DNA from: Microdochium bolleyi
Taxonomy: Eukaryota; Ascomycota; Sordariomycetes; Xylariales; Microdochiaceae
DNA: 64,000 nucleotides
Direction of reading: 5' to 3'
Assembly: GCA_001566295.1 (NCBI GenBank)
Contig: KQ964247.1
Span: forward strand, 2,418,001 to 2,482,000
A program made the translations under genes and the position numbers. This document shows, in pieces, positions 11,502 to 21,985 of this stretch (position 1 is the first letter of the stretch; each line of letters opens with the position of its first letter). The notes under the pieces were generated by a model. That model worked only from the letters and a program-made list of their open reading frames with translations, was not told the origin of the DNA and did no database searches.

Positions 11502-13570
11502 ACGTCTTGGGCAGCTCCTCGACGATCTCGACCTCGCGGGGCACCATGAACTTGGAGATGGCGCTCTGCGACTTGGCCCACTGGATCATGGCCTGCGGCT
11601 CGAGCGTGCGGCCATCCTTGACGGTCAGGTAGGCCTTGGGCGTCTCGCCCCAGTGCTCGTCGGGGACCGCGACGACGCCGGCCTCCAGCACGTCCGGGTG
11701 CTGCACGAGCATGCTCTCGAGGGCAACGGAGGAGATGTTCTCGCCGCCTATGGGTGATTCCGTGTCAGCGAGCTCGTGCCGCCGAATGATTGAAAGGAGA
11801 AGGAGGAAATGGCAGGCAGATTTGCTACAAATTGGCGCAACTGTTTTGGAACAAGGGGCAACTTACCACTAATAATGATATCCTTCGACCGATCCTGGAT
11901 CTGAGCGCTCCCGTCGGGGTGCCAGACGGCCAAGTCGCCGGAGTGCAGCACTCCGCCGTCGAAGAGCTTCCGCGTCGCCTCGGGGTCCTTGTAGTAGCCC
12001 TTTGCGCAGATATTTCCGGTGAAGACAATCTCCCCAACCTCCTTCCCGTCCTTGGCGACGTCGATAAGAACACCTTCCGGCTGATCAGGCTTAATGATGC
12101 GGATCGGCATGCTCGTGAGGAACCCGTGGCCCTGGCGCGCCATGCGAGCAAATCTCTCCTCGTCGGACACCTCATCCCATAGCGGCATGTGGTAGCCTTT
12201 GGTGATGGGACCGTAGGTCTCGGTCAAGCCATAGACGTGGACAGGGTGCAGGTTCAGATCAGACTATTGTGTTACGCGGTTAGTATGGCTTGCATTGGTA
12301 AAGAGTGCTCAGTGAAGGAGGAAGCATGTCTGTACCATTTGCCTGAAGAGATGCGCAGTGGGCGGGCTCGCTGCAACCGTCACCCGAACAGGTTCCGAAA
12401 GTCTCTCTGCCTCCTTGGCTGCACAGAGAAGTGTGTTGACCGTCGGGGCGGCGTTGAAATGTGTAATCTTCTCGTCCCTGAGTAGCTTCCAAATCAAAGG
12501 ATAATCGATCTTGCGGAGGCAATAATGAGTGCCTCGAGCTGCCGTAACAGACCACCTATATCATTGTGAGTCTGCCTGGTATCTCGAACAGTTGCCGTCT
12601 ATTTGATGGTTTACTTACGGGAACGTCCAACCTATGGCGTGAAACCTATTTGTCGCAAAACTGTTAGTCGTGGCCTCTCGGTGGTCAAGTGTGATAGGTA
12701 TTGCGACATACATTGGGAGAGTCCATAAATATCTGCACCGGCCCTTGTGGGAACTCAAGCCAGATTCTACAATATTGGCAACAGCCGCTAGGTATGCTCC
12801 TCGATGCGTGTAAACGCAACCCTTGGGCTTCGATGTTGTACCAGAGGTGAAGGGGATGGCCAGCATGTCATCTTCGCTTGTGGGCTTAGGCAAGCCGTCC
12901 CAGCCCTTGGTGGGCTGTGACTGTTCGTAGTCGAGGCCTTCAAGCACGGCCTGATCGAATTCTCCACTGTCTGGACCTTCTTTGACATCGGTATCCTGGC
13001 GGGCTTGTCAGCTTTGCAACGGGGAAACCATCTCGCACAGAGCGCGATGTTGCAAGGGAAGTTACTAAGACTTACCAGGTCAACAATAAAGCGAACATTT
13101 GGGTGTGTCTTCTTGAAGTCGTCAAGCAAGGAGACGTATTCGGCATCAACAATGATGGAGTCGACCTGAGCAAAGTCAAAGATGTACGTGACATCGTCCG
13201 GCTTGAGCCTGTAATTGACAGGGACGATGACACCGCCCGCCGCGACAATGCCAAAGATGGACTCAAGGAACGCCGGTGTATTTGTGGCAAGGATGCCAAC
13301 ACGCTTGAGGCGATTCTTGACGAGGTAATAGGCGAGGCCGCGCGCGCGATCGGCAAAGTCGACATAGGACCGGGTGAGTGTCTTGCCATTGGCGGTGACA
13401 TGGTGAATGGCTTTGGCGTCGGGCTCAATGGCGGCGCTGCGCTCGAGGAAATATGTGGGAGAGAGGTTGTGCAGGTGATGGCTGTGCTCATAGCCGACGG
13501 GCGACTCGGAGCCGGTGAAGGAGCGCAGATGGCCCAGCAGATTCCACAGCCTCGATGCTGCGTCCGCCAT
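11437..13570 (-). CDS. AMP-dependent acyl-CoA synthetase (ANL superfamily)
   Basis: It should activate a carboxylic acid to its acyl-AMP and then the CoA thioester. Six exons: 13076-13570, 12712-12995, 12619-12645, 12336-12555, 11867-12263 and 11437-11747; 1734 nt, 577 aa. The ATG at 13570 gives MADAASRLWNLLGHL. The AMP-binding signature is IPFTSGTTSKPKG, followed by MFHAIGWTFP, the A5-like motif VYGLTETYGP, LHSGDLAVWHPDG and the C-terminal domain with STGKIQKNVLR. The pattern resembles medium- or short-chain fatty acyl and butyrate-CoA ligases more than long-chain enzymes. The C-terminus (KKGKTNE) is not a PTS1 peroxisomal signal, so a cytosolic or otherwise targeted enzyme is more likely. 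The third exon is only 27 nt. The substrate cannot be read from the sequence. It is divergent from KTI12. Confidence 0.92.
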
Positions 13571-14320
13571 TGTGATTGGGCTCGGCCGTGTCTCCGACGA
13601 TGAGCGTGGATGTGTGTCTCGATCGTGGTAACGTCGCGAGGTGTGGTCGGGGGCAGACGAGTCGCAGGACAAAAGTTGTCTTGATCAGTGTGGAGGGAGA
13701 GACGAACAAGGCCAGGCCAGCCAGCGAGCTCGGGCCGAGAGAAGAGTCGCGAGCTGAGGCGCGCCGTCGTGGGTGAGAGCGGCCACCATCGGCGGGCGGC
13801 AGTGCGCCGCCGACGGCAGCTCCCCCTGCTCGAGCCTCGCGGGTTCCGATTCCCGGGGGCTCGCCTCGGCACGTCACCGCTCAGCCCCAGCTCCGACGAG
13901 CACTGTGAGCACCCTCGTGGACGACTTGCTGCCCCAGAGCCCCAGGGTGTTCCCCACACAGCCGCGTGTGGGGTAAGGCGATGACTAGGCCAGAAGGGTG
14001 CAGGAGTGCTCTGTCGACACAGTAGCACCAACAGCTCTGGGTGCCGTCGCTGCCCATCTATCGCGTTTGGTGGTCAGCGCCTGTGTCGCCAGGATCCAGG
14101 ATGCTCGAGGGCTGGCGCACTATGCTCAAGAAGGACCTGAGGTCGATCATGCCGTCGTTAGCATTCACAACTTGCAAGTGCTCGAAGAGAGGATCCACCT
14201 CCACATGTGCAAGTCGTGCCTCCCGCGTCACAGGAAAAAGTCCACCAGCCCCGCATCCCACACCATGGCAGACTTGCTCACAAACAACTCGTTGCTTGTC
14301 TTCAGCACCAGCACACAACT
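13571..14320. promoter_or_regulatory. bidirectional promoter region, acyl-CoA synthetase / KTI12
   Basis: The 750 bp between the two divergent start codons hold no supported gene; it must contain both promoters and 5' leaders. The stretch is GC-rich near 13750-13980 and contains no open frame with a domain. Core promoter elements cannot be fixed by eye. Confidence 0.45.
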
Positions 14321-15400
14321 ATGCCGGTATGCTACTGTCCCTGCCCACAGCCCTATCTGCCGTGGCCGTACGACTAACCTTCTTTCCAGTTGATCATAGT
14401 ATCCGGCCTCCCGACCTCGGGCAAATCGACTCGCGCCAAGCAGCTCTACCAGTACCTCGAGCAACGCATCAACACGTCTGCATCTGGAACGACAAGCTCT
14501 CCAAAGTACCGCCTGCACCTCATCTCCGACCAGACTCTCTCGATACATCGGTCCGTTTACGACCTCTCCACCGTTCCGGCTCACGTTCGCTCCGCCAACG
14601 CCTCTGAGAAGGACGCCCGCGCCACCATTTATGGCGCCGTGAAGCGGGTATTGAGCGACAAGGACATCGTCATTCTCGACGGGCTCAATTACATAAAGGG
14701 CTGGCGGTATCAGCTACACTGCGAGGCCAAGGCCGTGAGGACTCCAAGCTGCATTCTTCAGATCGGCTGCTCAAAAGACAAGTCCAAGGAGATCAATGAT
14801 GCCCGACTGCGAAAACAGGGTGAACAGTTGGTTCCCGGAGAAGATGTTGCCGACAGTGCGACCGACCCTGAAGGACCTTATGAGCCGGCCAACTGGGAGA
14901 ATCTCGTCTTCCGTTACGAGGAACCGAATCCGATGACGCGCTGGGACAGTCCCTTGTTTCCGCTCATTTGGGAGGACGACACGGAGCAAGCCACAAAAGT
15001 ATTTGAGCAGCTCTGGGACGCAATTGCTGGCGACGGCCGCAAAGTCATCAAACCCAACCAAGCAACCGTTCAAAGAAGCCGAGACGCTGGAGGGGACTAT
15101 CTGTACATGCTCGACCGGGAGACCCAAGATGTGGTTAAGCGAATCCTTGATCAGCAGTCCGACGAAGGCGGCGATGAGGTTAGCCTTCCCCGGGGCGGTG
15201 ATGACAGCACCGAGGTTCTTGTCGTCGAACTACCGGCCGGGAGGAAAATCGGCCTTCCACAACTACAGCGGTTCCGGAGAGCATACATGGCTCTCAACCG
15301 AGGCGGCATTGGTCTCGAAAGTGTACGGAACATGGGGCCACCTCAGATCCGCGAGAGTTTCGTAGGCTATCTGAACGACGCTTTCGAAAAGGATGCCTGA
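14321..15400 (+). CDS. KTI12: Kti12, Elongator-associated P-loop protein
   Basis: Kti12 works with the Elongator complex, which makes mcm5/ncm5 modifications on wobble uridines of tRNA. The first coding exon is just ATGCCG (14321-14326); a 63-nt intron (14327-14389) follows and exon 2 runs 14390-15400, giving 338 aa. The spliced N-terminus MPLIIVSGLPTSGKSTRA carries the P-loop GLPTSGKS at residues 8-15. Further family features are DQTLSIHRSVY, the Walker-B-like IVILDGLNYIKGWRYQLHC, WDSPLF, and the C-terminal helical part with LQRFRRAYMALNR. Without the tiny first exon the protein would lack a usable ATG near the P-loop, which supports this start. Length is normal for fungal Kti12. Confidence 0.94.
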
Positions 15401-15851
15401 TTACTCCGCCGTGTCCTTGAGCTATTCGGCCAGATAACGCCTTACGATTCAGGTCTCAGCATCACGCTTATCCCTCCATCACACTTACGAAGTCGCAAGA
15501 GGCATATCTCCCGTACGAACTGCAAAGATAGCATGGAGATGTCTTATTTCTGCTCGGCCAACGAGATGGCGAAGCTCGATAATCATTCGTCCTCTTAAAA
15601 TCAAGCCCTTGAGCTATGAACGCCGTACGCCATTCCGAATGATAATCCTTGACGCGATCGCTATGCATCCAAATACAAATAAAGATCTGAGCGTTCCACC
15701 TTGCTCAGCCTTTGGATCAGGTTCTAAACCCCCCCATTCTCGCGATGCGTTCCAAGCTGCGAAGAAAGGCTCATGCCACCGCGACACAACAACGCTGCTG
15801 TGCCACCGCGAACCAGAAGAAGCGGTTCAGTTCCTGTCAGCAACGGACGAA
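15401..15851. other. convergent intergenic region
   Basis: A tail-to-tail gap between KTI12 (plus) and the methyltransferase (minus). The only open frames are short and without support. It should hold both 3' untranslated regions. Confidence 0.55.
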
Positions 15852-16892
15852 CTAGCTCACAGTGCTTCCTGACGTGGTACTTCCCGACGCGATCGATTTT
15901 GACGAACCCCTAGCGGTACGGAATGACCTCGAGAAGCTCGACCGTAGAGATCTTGTGGACGTTGTCTTGGAGCTCCGAATGGATTGCGAATAGTCGTCGA
16001 AGGCGAAACGCATGTATCCCTGCATAGTCGACCCTCCTGGGATGACGGATGTAATAGCTGTCAGGCCTCCGAACCACGGAGGTTTCTGTCCGCCCATGAA
16101 CCCAGAGTTCTGCAATTCGCGGTCCGTCATCGACTCGAGGACGCGCAGCCTTGGGTTCAACGAAGTGATCTGTTTGGGATTATCGATGCCCCAGTTGATC
16201 TTGAGCCCTGACCCTTTGGCGATCGGAACCATGTTCAGGACTTTACCAACAAGAGCTCCAGTCACTGCGAGAAATAGTTGACCGGTTGGAAAGTGACTCG
16301 TGAGGCTGCGGATCAACTCCTCTCCCGGTGTTTGTGGTACCCAAGAGAATAAATGTTCAGCCAGAATCAGCGTCGGCCGGTCCTTGGGGATAGCATCCAA
16401 CCACTCCTTTGTGAGGACTTCGGCTTTGATCTGGTGATAATCCGCACCTGCAGGGGCTGGCATCAACCTGCGGCGCAAGTCGATGACCTGAGGAGAGTCG
16501 ACATCTATCCACCGAACAGCTTTGTCGTATTTCAGTCTGAGATCCTTAGCATCCAATCCCGGACAGAGTCGCAAGACTGTGATGCGCTGTTGCTTTTCCG
16601 CATGCTCGTCTATGAAACGCTGGGTCCAAAGGTCAAAGAGTCGGACGCGATGGGCCAGCCAATTCACCCAAACGGGGTCGATCTCGGTGCCCTCATCAAA
16701 GTTGTACTCAATTTTGTTGTGCATATCGATGACCCAGGGATCTTCAACTACCGGATTTGGCGAGGTTGCATCCAGGTACCGAGGAAGCTGGCAGATATAC
16801 TGGTGCTCAAGCTCGCTTGGGCGATATTCCAAGCGTCCGACTTCGGCTTCGGTATGCCGAAGAGACACCGCCATCATGGATGAAAGAGACAT
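15852..16892 (-). CDS. LCMT-family (TcmP/PPM1-like) O-methyltransferase, probably degenerate
   Basis: The family transfers methyl from SAM to carboxyl or hydroxyl groups; fungal members often act on polyketides. The single exon begins MSLSSMMAVSLRH at 16892 and runs 346 codons. Family features are ITVLRLCPGLDAKDLRL (motif I region), WIDVDSPQVIDLRRRL, PTLILAEHLFSWVPQ and LESMTDRELQNSGFMGG. Two things are odd. The usual glycine-rich GxGLD(S/T)R motif reads CPGLDAK, losing a glycine and the arginine. From about 15995 the frame becomes Ser/Arg-rich, while another frame of the same DNA gives SELQDNVHKISTVELLEVIP and a stop at 15910, which looks like a natural end. A one-base break near 15985-15996 would explain this. 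It may be a pseudogene or an assembly error. Confidence 0.72.
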   Translation of the reverse strand: MSLSSMMAVSLRHTEAEVGRLEYRPSELEHQYICQLPRYLDATSPNPVVEDPWVIDMHNKIEYNFDEGTEIDPVWVNWLAHRVRLFDLWTQRFIDEHAEKQQRITVLRLCPGLDAKDLRLKYDKAVRWIDVDSPQVIDLRRRLMPAPAGADYHQIKAEVLTKEWLDAIPKDRPTLILAEHLFSWVPQTPGEELIRSLTSHFPTGQLFLAVTGALVGKVLNMVPIAKGSGLKINWGIDNPKQITSLNPRLRVLESMTDRELQNSGFMGGQKPPWFGGLTAITSVIPGGSTMQGYMRFAFDDYSQSIRSSKTTSTRSLRSSFSRSFRTARGSSKSIASGSTTSGSTVS

Positions 16893-19800
16893 GTCGAGGT
16901 TTGTTGCGCTCGCAGCGTCGCAGGGTGCTAGTGCTGGCCAATTCTGCGGCAGTTGGTGCTGCTGAGTGTGTGGTAGTAGGCAGGTGAGTAGGACGGCAGC
17001 CAGTGGCGGGGATATACAAGCTGTTTAGGTGGTGCGTATGTCAGATGGATGATCTTCACATCACAGCTACGCCCATGTTTTCAGCTGGGATAGCGGGCAA
17101 CATCCTCGCCAGCTTGTTCGGCCTGGGACCGTGGACCATGTTATTATCCATCCAGTCCCAGACTCATGCACTCTCCACAGCCGGGGTTGGGGCCCACGAG
17201 ATTGCAGTACTCCAGAACTTGTCCCGGGACACCCACTCGACCCATGACCTGCTATCACTGCCGGGGCCTGGGAACGACCTGGCAGTTGCCGAAAGGAGCG
17301 GTGGGCCTCCTGTCCGCCATGATCGGAGCGTCCATCTTGTGGGTGGACAAGTGGACTTCACTGTAGTCAGTCATGGGAGGGGAGAAGAGATGGAGGACAT
17401 TTCATCGTCTGCGCTAGGACCTTTTACCATGCTCGGCTTAGCGGCCGAGCCAGGGACCAGGACATTTTGCTCGTTTCTCAGCAAGTAGAAGACGTCGCAG
17501 GAGCGGCTGGCACATTCTAGTGTTTGCCTCAGCTGCCCATTTGACGCCACGGCAACACGGCTGGCCTCTTCGGTGACGCATGCTGAGGCAGGAGGGAAGA
17601 GCCCGAGGCCGTCATGCATGACAGGATGATTTCGACTGCTCGCCGGGGTGTCCATGCCACTCGTCGACTGCCAGAAGCCGTGTGCCTCCAGCAAGCGTCC
17701 CCACACCTGAGCACTTCTGTTCAGCGCCTTGTCCTCGCCGATCACCACATGTTCGGCTTTCCCGACCCGTTACGGCTGGACTAGGATGGGGCAGCCGAGG
17801 AAGTGAAAGGCCTGGTCTGGACAAACATGAACCACGAACCGGCAGCAGCGCACTCGACCCTGCCTTCTGCACACGACCATGGTCCAGGAAGAAAGACCGA
17901 CGATATGAGGAGGCTGGCCACCACTGAGTACAGGCGAAACGAGCTTCACTGGTTGTGCCAGCACTGCATTTTCGTCCTAGCGTGGCATGGCTCGTTCCTG
18001 ACTGACTAGTGGATGTGGCACCCGCTAAGGAAGACTGCGGAACCATCCCTCCTGGCCAAGCGCAAAAGTCCTGCACGTGCCACGAGGGCAAAGCATTGGC
18101 GGCGCATGTGTGAAACGTGCGCCCGCTCTCTGAATTGCTGTCTGCAGCCTCGCCGAGGCTGCGGGGATGATGCGAGTCGTTCTTGGGCGGGGCGTTTGTG
18201 CTGCTTACTCCAGCAAGTTGTGTCTGGTCATTGTCCCGGGATCCTGGTCCACGCCCGTGGCACTGGAACCAATGCCTATCATAGGGGGTTGCAGCCGAGT
18301 GGCGTGTTGCAGATTGTGTGGCGTGGGTGTCGGATGCAACTAAGGTTGCTGCAGATCGCCATGCAGGCGACTCGTCGCAAGCGCCCCGATCTCTTGTCAC
18401 ATCTGGGACGCAACCCGACGGCACCAAACGACAGCAACCATGCCTCCTCGACTGCCTCCTCCGTACGCCGACCCCTGCGCCCGGGCAACTTCGGCTGCGT
18501 TCGATCGTCGTCTCCTTCAAGCTGCTGGCCATGCTCTCCCTGGAGTCGTCGTTCCATGCTCTCAGCAGTCTCGATCGTTCCGATGGACCCATAGGCAGGT
18601 GGCCTGTAGGGCCCCATCCCCATCCCGGCTGAGGATTTCAGGTCTGCGGAGTCGTTCCGACAAGACGCTTGGCTTGCAAAGCGGGCATGGCCACCACGTG
18701 ACACACTGCCAAAGCAGCTCGTTCCCAACGCTGTAATCATATAGAGCAGGCCACAGTGATCCGAGCGATATTGAAGGCCGAGCACCGAACGTCAGGAGAG
18801 GAAGCGAGGCGAGCTCGCCAATCTGGGCAGGCTGTGCAGCCATTTTCGCGATATCGCCGGATCACCTTGCGAGCTACTGCAAGTGGAATGGCTGCACACC
18901 GTGGGTGCAGGAACCAGCCAGGGGACTGGTGGTCAGCTCGTCTGGGGCCTGCAATCACTGAACGCCATCAGTGGCCACACGGAGTACCATGTCTGCAGAT
19001 ATGCCGCGCATACGCACACAGAGTGGTGGACCACGCGAGATGGCGGCATGCTTTCTCGGCCAAGAGCAAACTGAGCGAGCGATACCAATCTCTCAAGACT
19101 TCAGGGAACAACCCTGCGTCATCCCGCGTTGACCTTTTCCAGACGAGCCAGAAGCATTCCACAGCATTGTCAGCACAGATCATGCCTGAGCGCAGACGCT
19201 GGTGCCCGACACACTAACGCCCGAAGGAGGCGACACATTGAGCGCCACTGTGGCGGTAGCGTTGACCAGCTTGCTTCTCAGGTTTGTTCTAGCTTGCACC
19301 TAGAAATAGCTGTACGGTAGCGGCGCAACCCGGGTACACTAGCTGCGTCCCGTACACATGTCAACGGCATCCCACTTCTGGCTGGAGTGGGCACTGGTCG
19401 ATCCATTGCGTGGAAGCCAGCCCAACCACAAGCATTGCGGAGTGGCAGTCGTCGATGAGGCGGCTTCGAACCGACGTGCTCGGGCTCACGGCCCGATGTA
19501 CTTTGCTTGAGGCACCCAAGAAGTCGGTAATCACGCCACACGTCATCACGACACCACGGGATGCGAACCGCTGTCTGTTCTTTGAGGGCTGTCTTCCCCT
19601 AGCATCTACGCGGTATGGCCCAAGCACCTTCAATCTTCGGAACAATAATCGCAAATTCCCCAGAACGCAGAGTGAGGAAGGACCGGGCTCCAGGGCCACC
19701 CTGGCGACAAACAGGTGTCGGGCTGTTTTTTCTTCCTAGCTGCTTGCTGCTGGTTACATCGTAGAGTATGCTTCGCTTCTCGTAACCCAAGATGGCAGCC

Positions 19801-21985
19801 CAACACCCACAGCGAGTCAAGCGACCTGTCGTTGTCAAAGAAGCCCAGACCGTCATTGATGTTGACACAAGACAAGCCACACGGGGTAAATCCTGTATGC
19901 CAAGACAGATCACAGACATCTACAACCCTGTAGAGCTAGGGTCGCACGTCCCAACACGCCAGATCCAGCATCAAATATGAAGATGGGACAGCGTACGACT
20001 CTGAGGGACGTTGTTGGCTACCGTCTCCGTCCGACCGACCGGTCATGACAAGTCGACACACAAGGGCATATGGCTTTCGAGTCACAGGGGGTCATGGAAT
20101 CACCAGGCCAGTATCTGCCATGGCTGAACATCCGCCTCTCTCTCAGCAGCTGGCCATGATGTGTAGTTTGCTATCACCCATCGTGTACCCCTCTATCCAT
20201 CCCTTCTGATGCCATAAAGCACTTGAGAGAGCAGCGCCTTGTCTAGGAGTCAGAGTCTTTCACCTCGTCAGTCGAACGTCACGTCGGGTTCCAACTCCAA
20301 CTCTGCTGCTGCAAGCCGCATGAAATTAGAGCAAGGGTCTTCCCTGTCGGCTGCCGCTGTGCCACACATTCTTACGACGATCTGAACAAGATCTGCCGCC
20401 AGGAAAGGTGGTATGTGTCTCAAGGTACCAACAATAATGCCGGCAGAATCTCGCGGACGGGAAACTCAGGACCACCACATGTACGGGACGCAGGGGGTCG
20501 AACAGAAACAGATGCGATAGGTTCAGTTATGACGGCCGTTTCTCCGATCTTTGCCTTGAAGATCATACCCTTGATCTGCTCTACTTGGCTATGCTGCGAC
20601 CAAGCAGACCCAGGCGAGCCAGGCAGCCTCACATCCTAGTCGAGCTTGATACCACCATCTCCTCCCTCCATAAGCACAATAGAACGCTTGGGGGCACGGC
20701 ACGTGTATCGAGAAGGCGGCCTCCATTGCTCGCAGAGATCCGTCCTCCGTTCGAGGTAGATCCTGACGCGTGCATATTCACTTTTCCCCTACTCCTGGGC
20801 ACTTTCTGCGCGGAATTGGCCCCGGACTGGTGGACGGGCCGAAACTGCAATCGACTCTTCCAGGCCCTGCAGTCCCCCTGCTGGAGAGGCTGAACAGAAA
20901 GCGGAGGCCTGGTGGCCCGCCCAAGGGCCGCACGACACACGTCTGCTAGTCAGCGGACCGGCGGTGACGCCGAAGATGGGTTGGATCGTGGGGGGCTAGC
21001 TGCCTCGTGCCGGCGGCATCAAACTCACACCCACGACACAGGACGGGGCTGGACTTCGATGGACCTCTCTCCCTGGTTGCTGCGAATTCAGCCGGGCATG
21101 GTGTTGGTCTTCAGCATACAATGCTTGCTCGCTACGACTCGCGAGCGACGAGGGTGCGGTTGCAAGGGAATTTATGAAGACTCGCGAGAAAATGAGGACA
21201 GCAAGGGCAATGACGCGAACACCTCGTCGTCACTTCCTTCGATCCTTGATTCCTGAGCGTCTTGAGCCCCTCCTTACGATAGCGCACATACTTCTGCAGT
21301 GGATATCTCGAAGCAAGCTGGTGGGCGTGTTCCACCAGGGGCACAGGGGTCAACCCTGGGCTGGCTGGGGGACATACATAAGTCCTCGCAGAACAACCAA
21401 TTCCAACGCAGCAGAGAGACAGCCAGGAGGCAGCATGCAAACTTGAGTCGGTCCCGAACGTCGACCAGGGAAAGGACCCAGGGTCTGCAATGTTGACATT
21501 GGCACGTGCACATTTCCCTTGTGCAGGGTCTGACCGAGAATGACTTCGAGGAGGAGGTTGCTGGCACTTCACCATGTTTATGGACAGCGGAGCACAACCG
21601 TGCCATCGTTTTTCACTTCGTGTGTGAGATCAGCCATTCTGTCGCAGCTGCTCATGTCTGTACTGGGCACTATCAGGTTTGGCATCGTCAGCCTGACCTT
21701 GCTACCGTGGAGCATGAAGATAGTGGGACACCAGTCAGTCGAGCTGAGACCCTACCGAGTTGTCGTTGCCCCTCCATGAGAAACCCCCTTCTCATGCTTT
21801 CATAGACTATCATCAGGCATGCTGTGAAAATCCGGACACAAAGTCAGGCTCATCAGCCAGCACGGCATGTCATGGACTCCTGATATCAGGACGAGGAGCA
21901 GGACGAGGGCATGACCTTTGACGGTGCGCTCACAAACCTCGCTTGGATTTCGCGAGGGCGTTTCATTATTATCTCGCCCATCTCT
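16893..21985. other. 5.1-kb gene desert
   Basis: This is the longest stretch without a recognisable gene in the window. Base composition looks like that of the neighbours and is not AT-rich, so it is not a typical RIP-degraded repeat. The longest open frame is 326 codons on the minus strand (17612-18592, starting at an ATG); its translation is rich in Ser, Arg, Thr and Gly and I recognise no domain. Other frames of 100-170 codons overlap each other on both strands. No terminal inverted repeats or transposase motifs were noticed by eye. The stretch lies upstream of the methyltransferase and downstream of PPIL2. It could be long regulatory DNA, a non-coding transcript or an unrecognised gene. 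Confidence 0.5.

Noticed and set aside
13836..13866. T-arm-like GGGTTCCGATTCCC that might mark a tRNA gene
   Set aside because: The loop reads TTCCGAT, not TTCRANY, and I could not build an acceptor stem, D-arm or anticodon arm around it.
11437..16892. Secondary-metabolite cluster made of the acyl-CoA synthetase and the LCMT-type methyltransferase
   Set aside because: KTI12, a housekeeping gene, lies between them, and no polyketide synthase, NRPS, P450 or cluster regulator is present in the window.
19445..19475. GGTTCGAA-like sequence on the minus strand, possible tRNA T-arm
   Set aside because: The flanking bases do not pair as a T-stem and no acceptor stem follows.
16893..21985. RIP-degraded transposon filling the gene desert
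   Set aside because: The sequence is not AT-rich, shows no obvious terminal repeats and contains long open frames, unlike RIP-mutated DNA.
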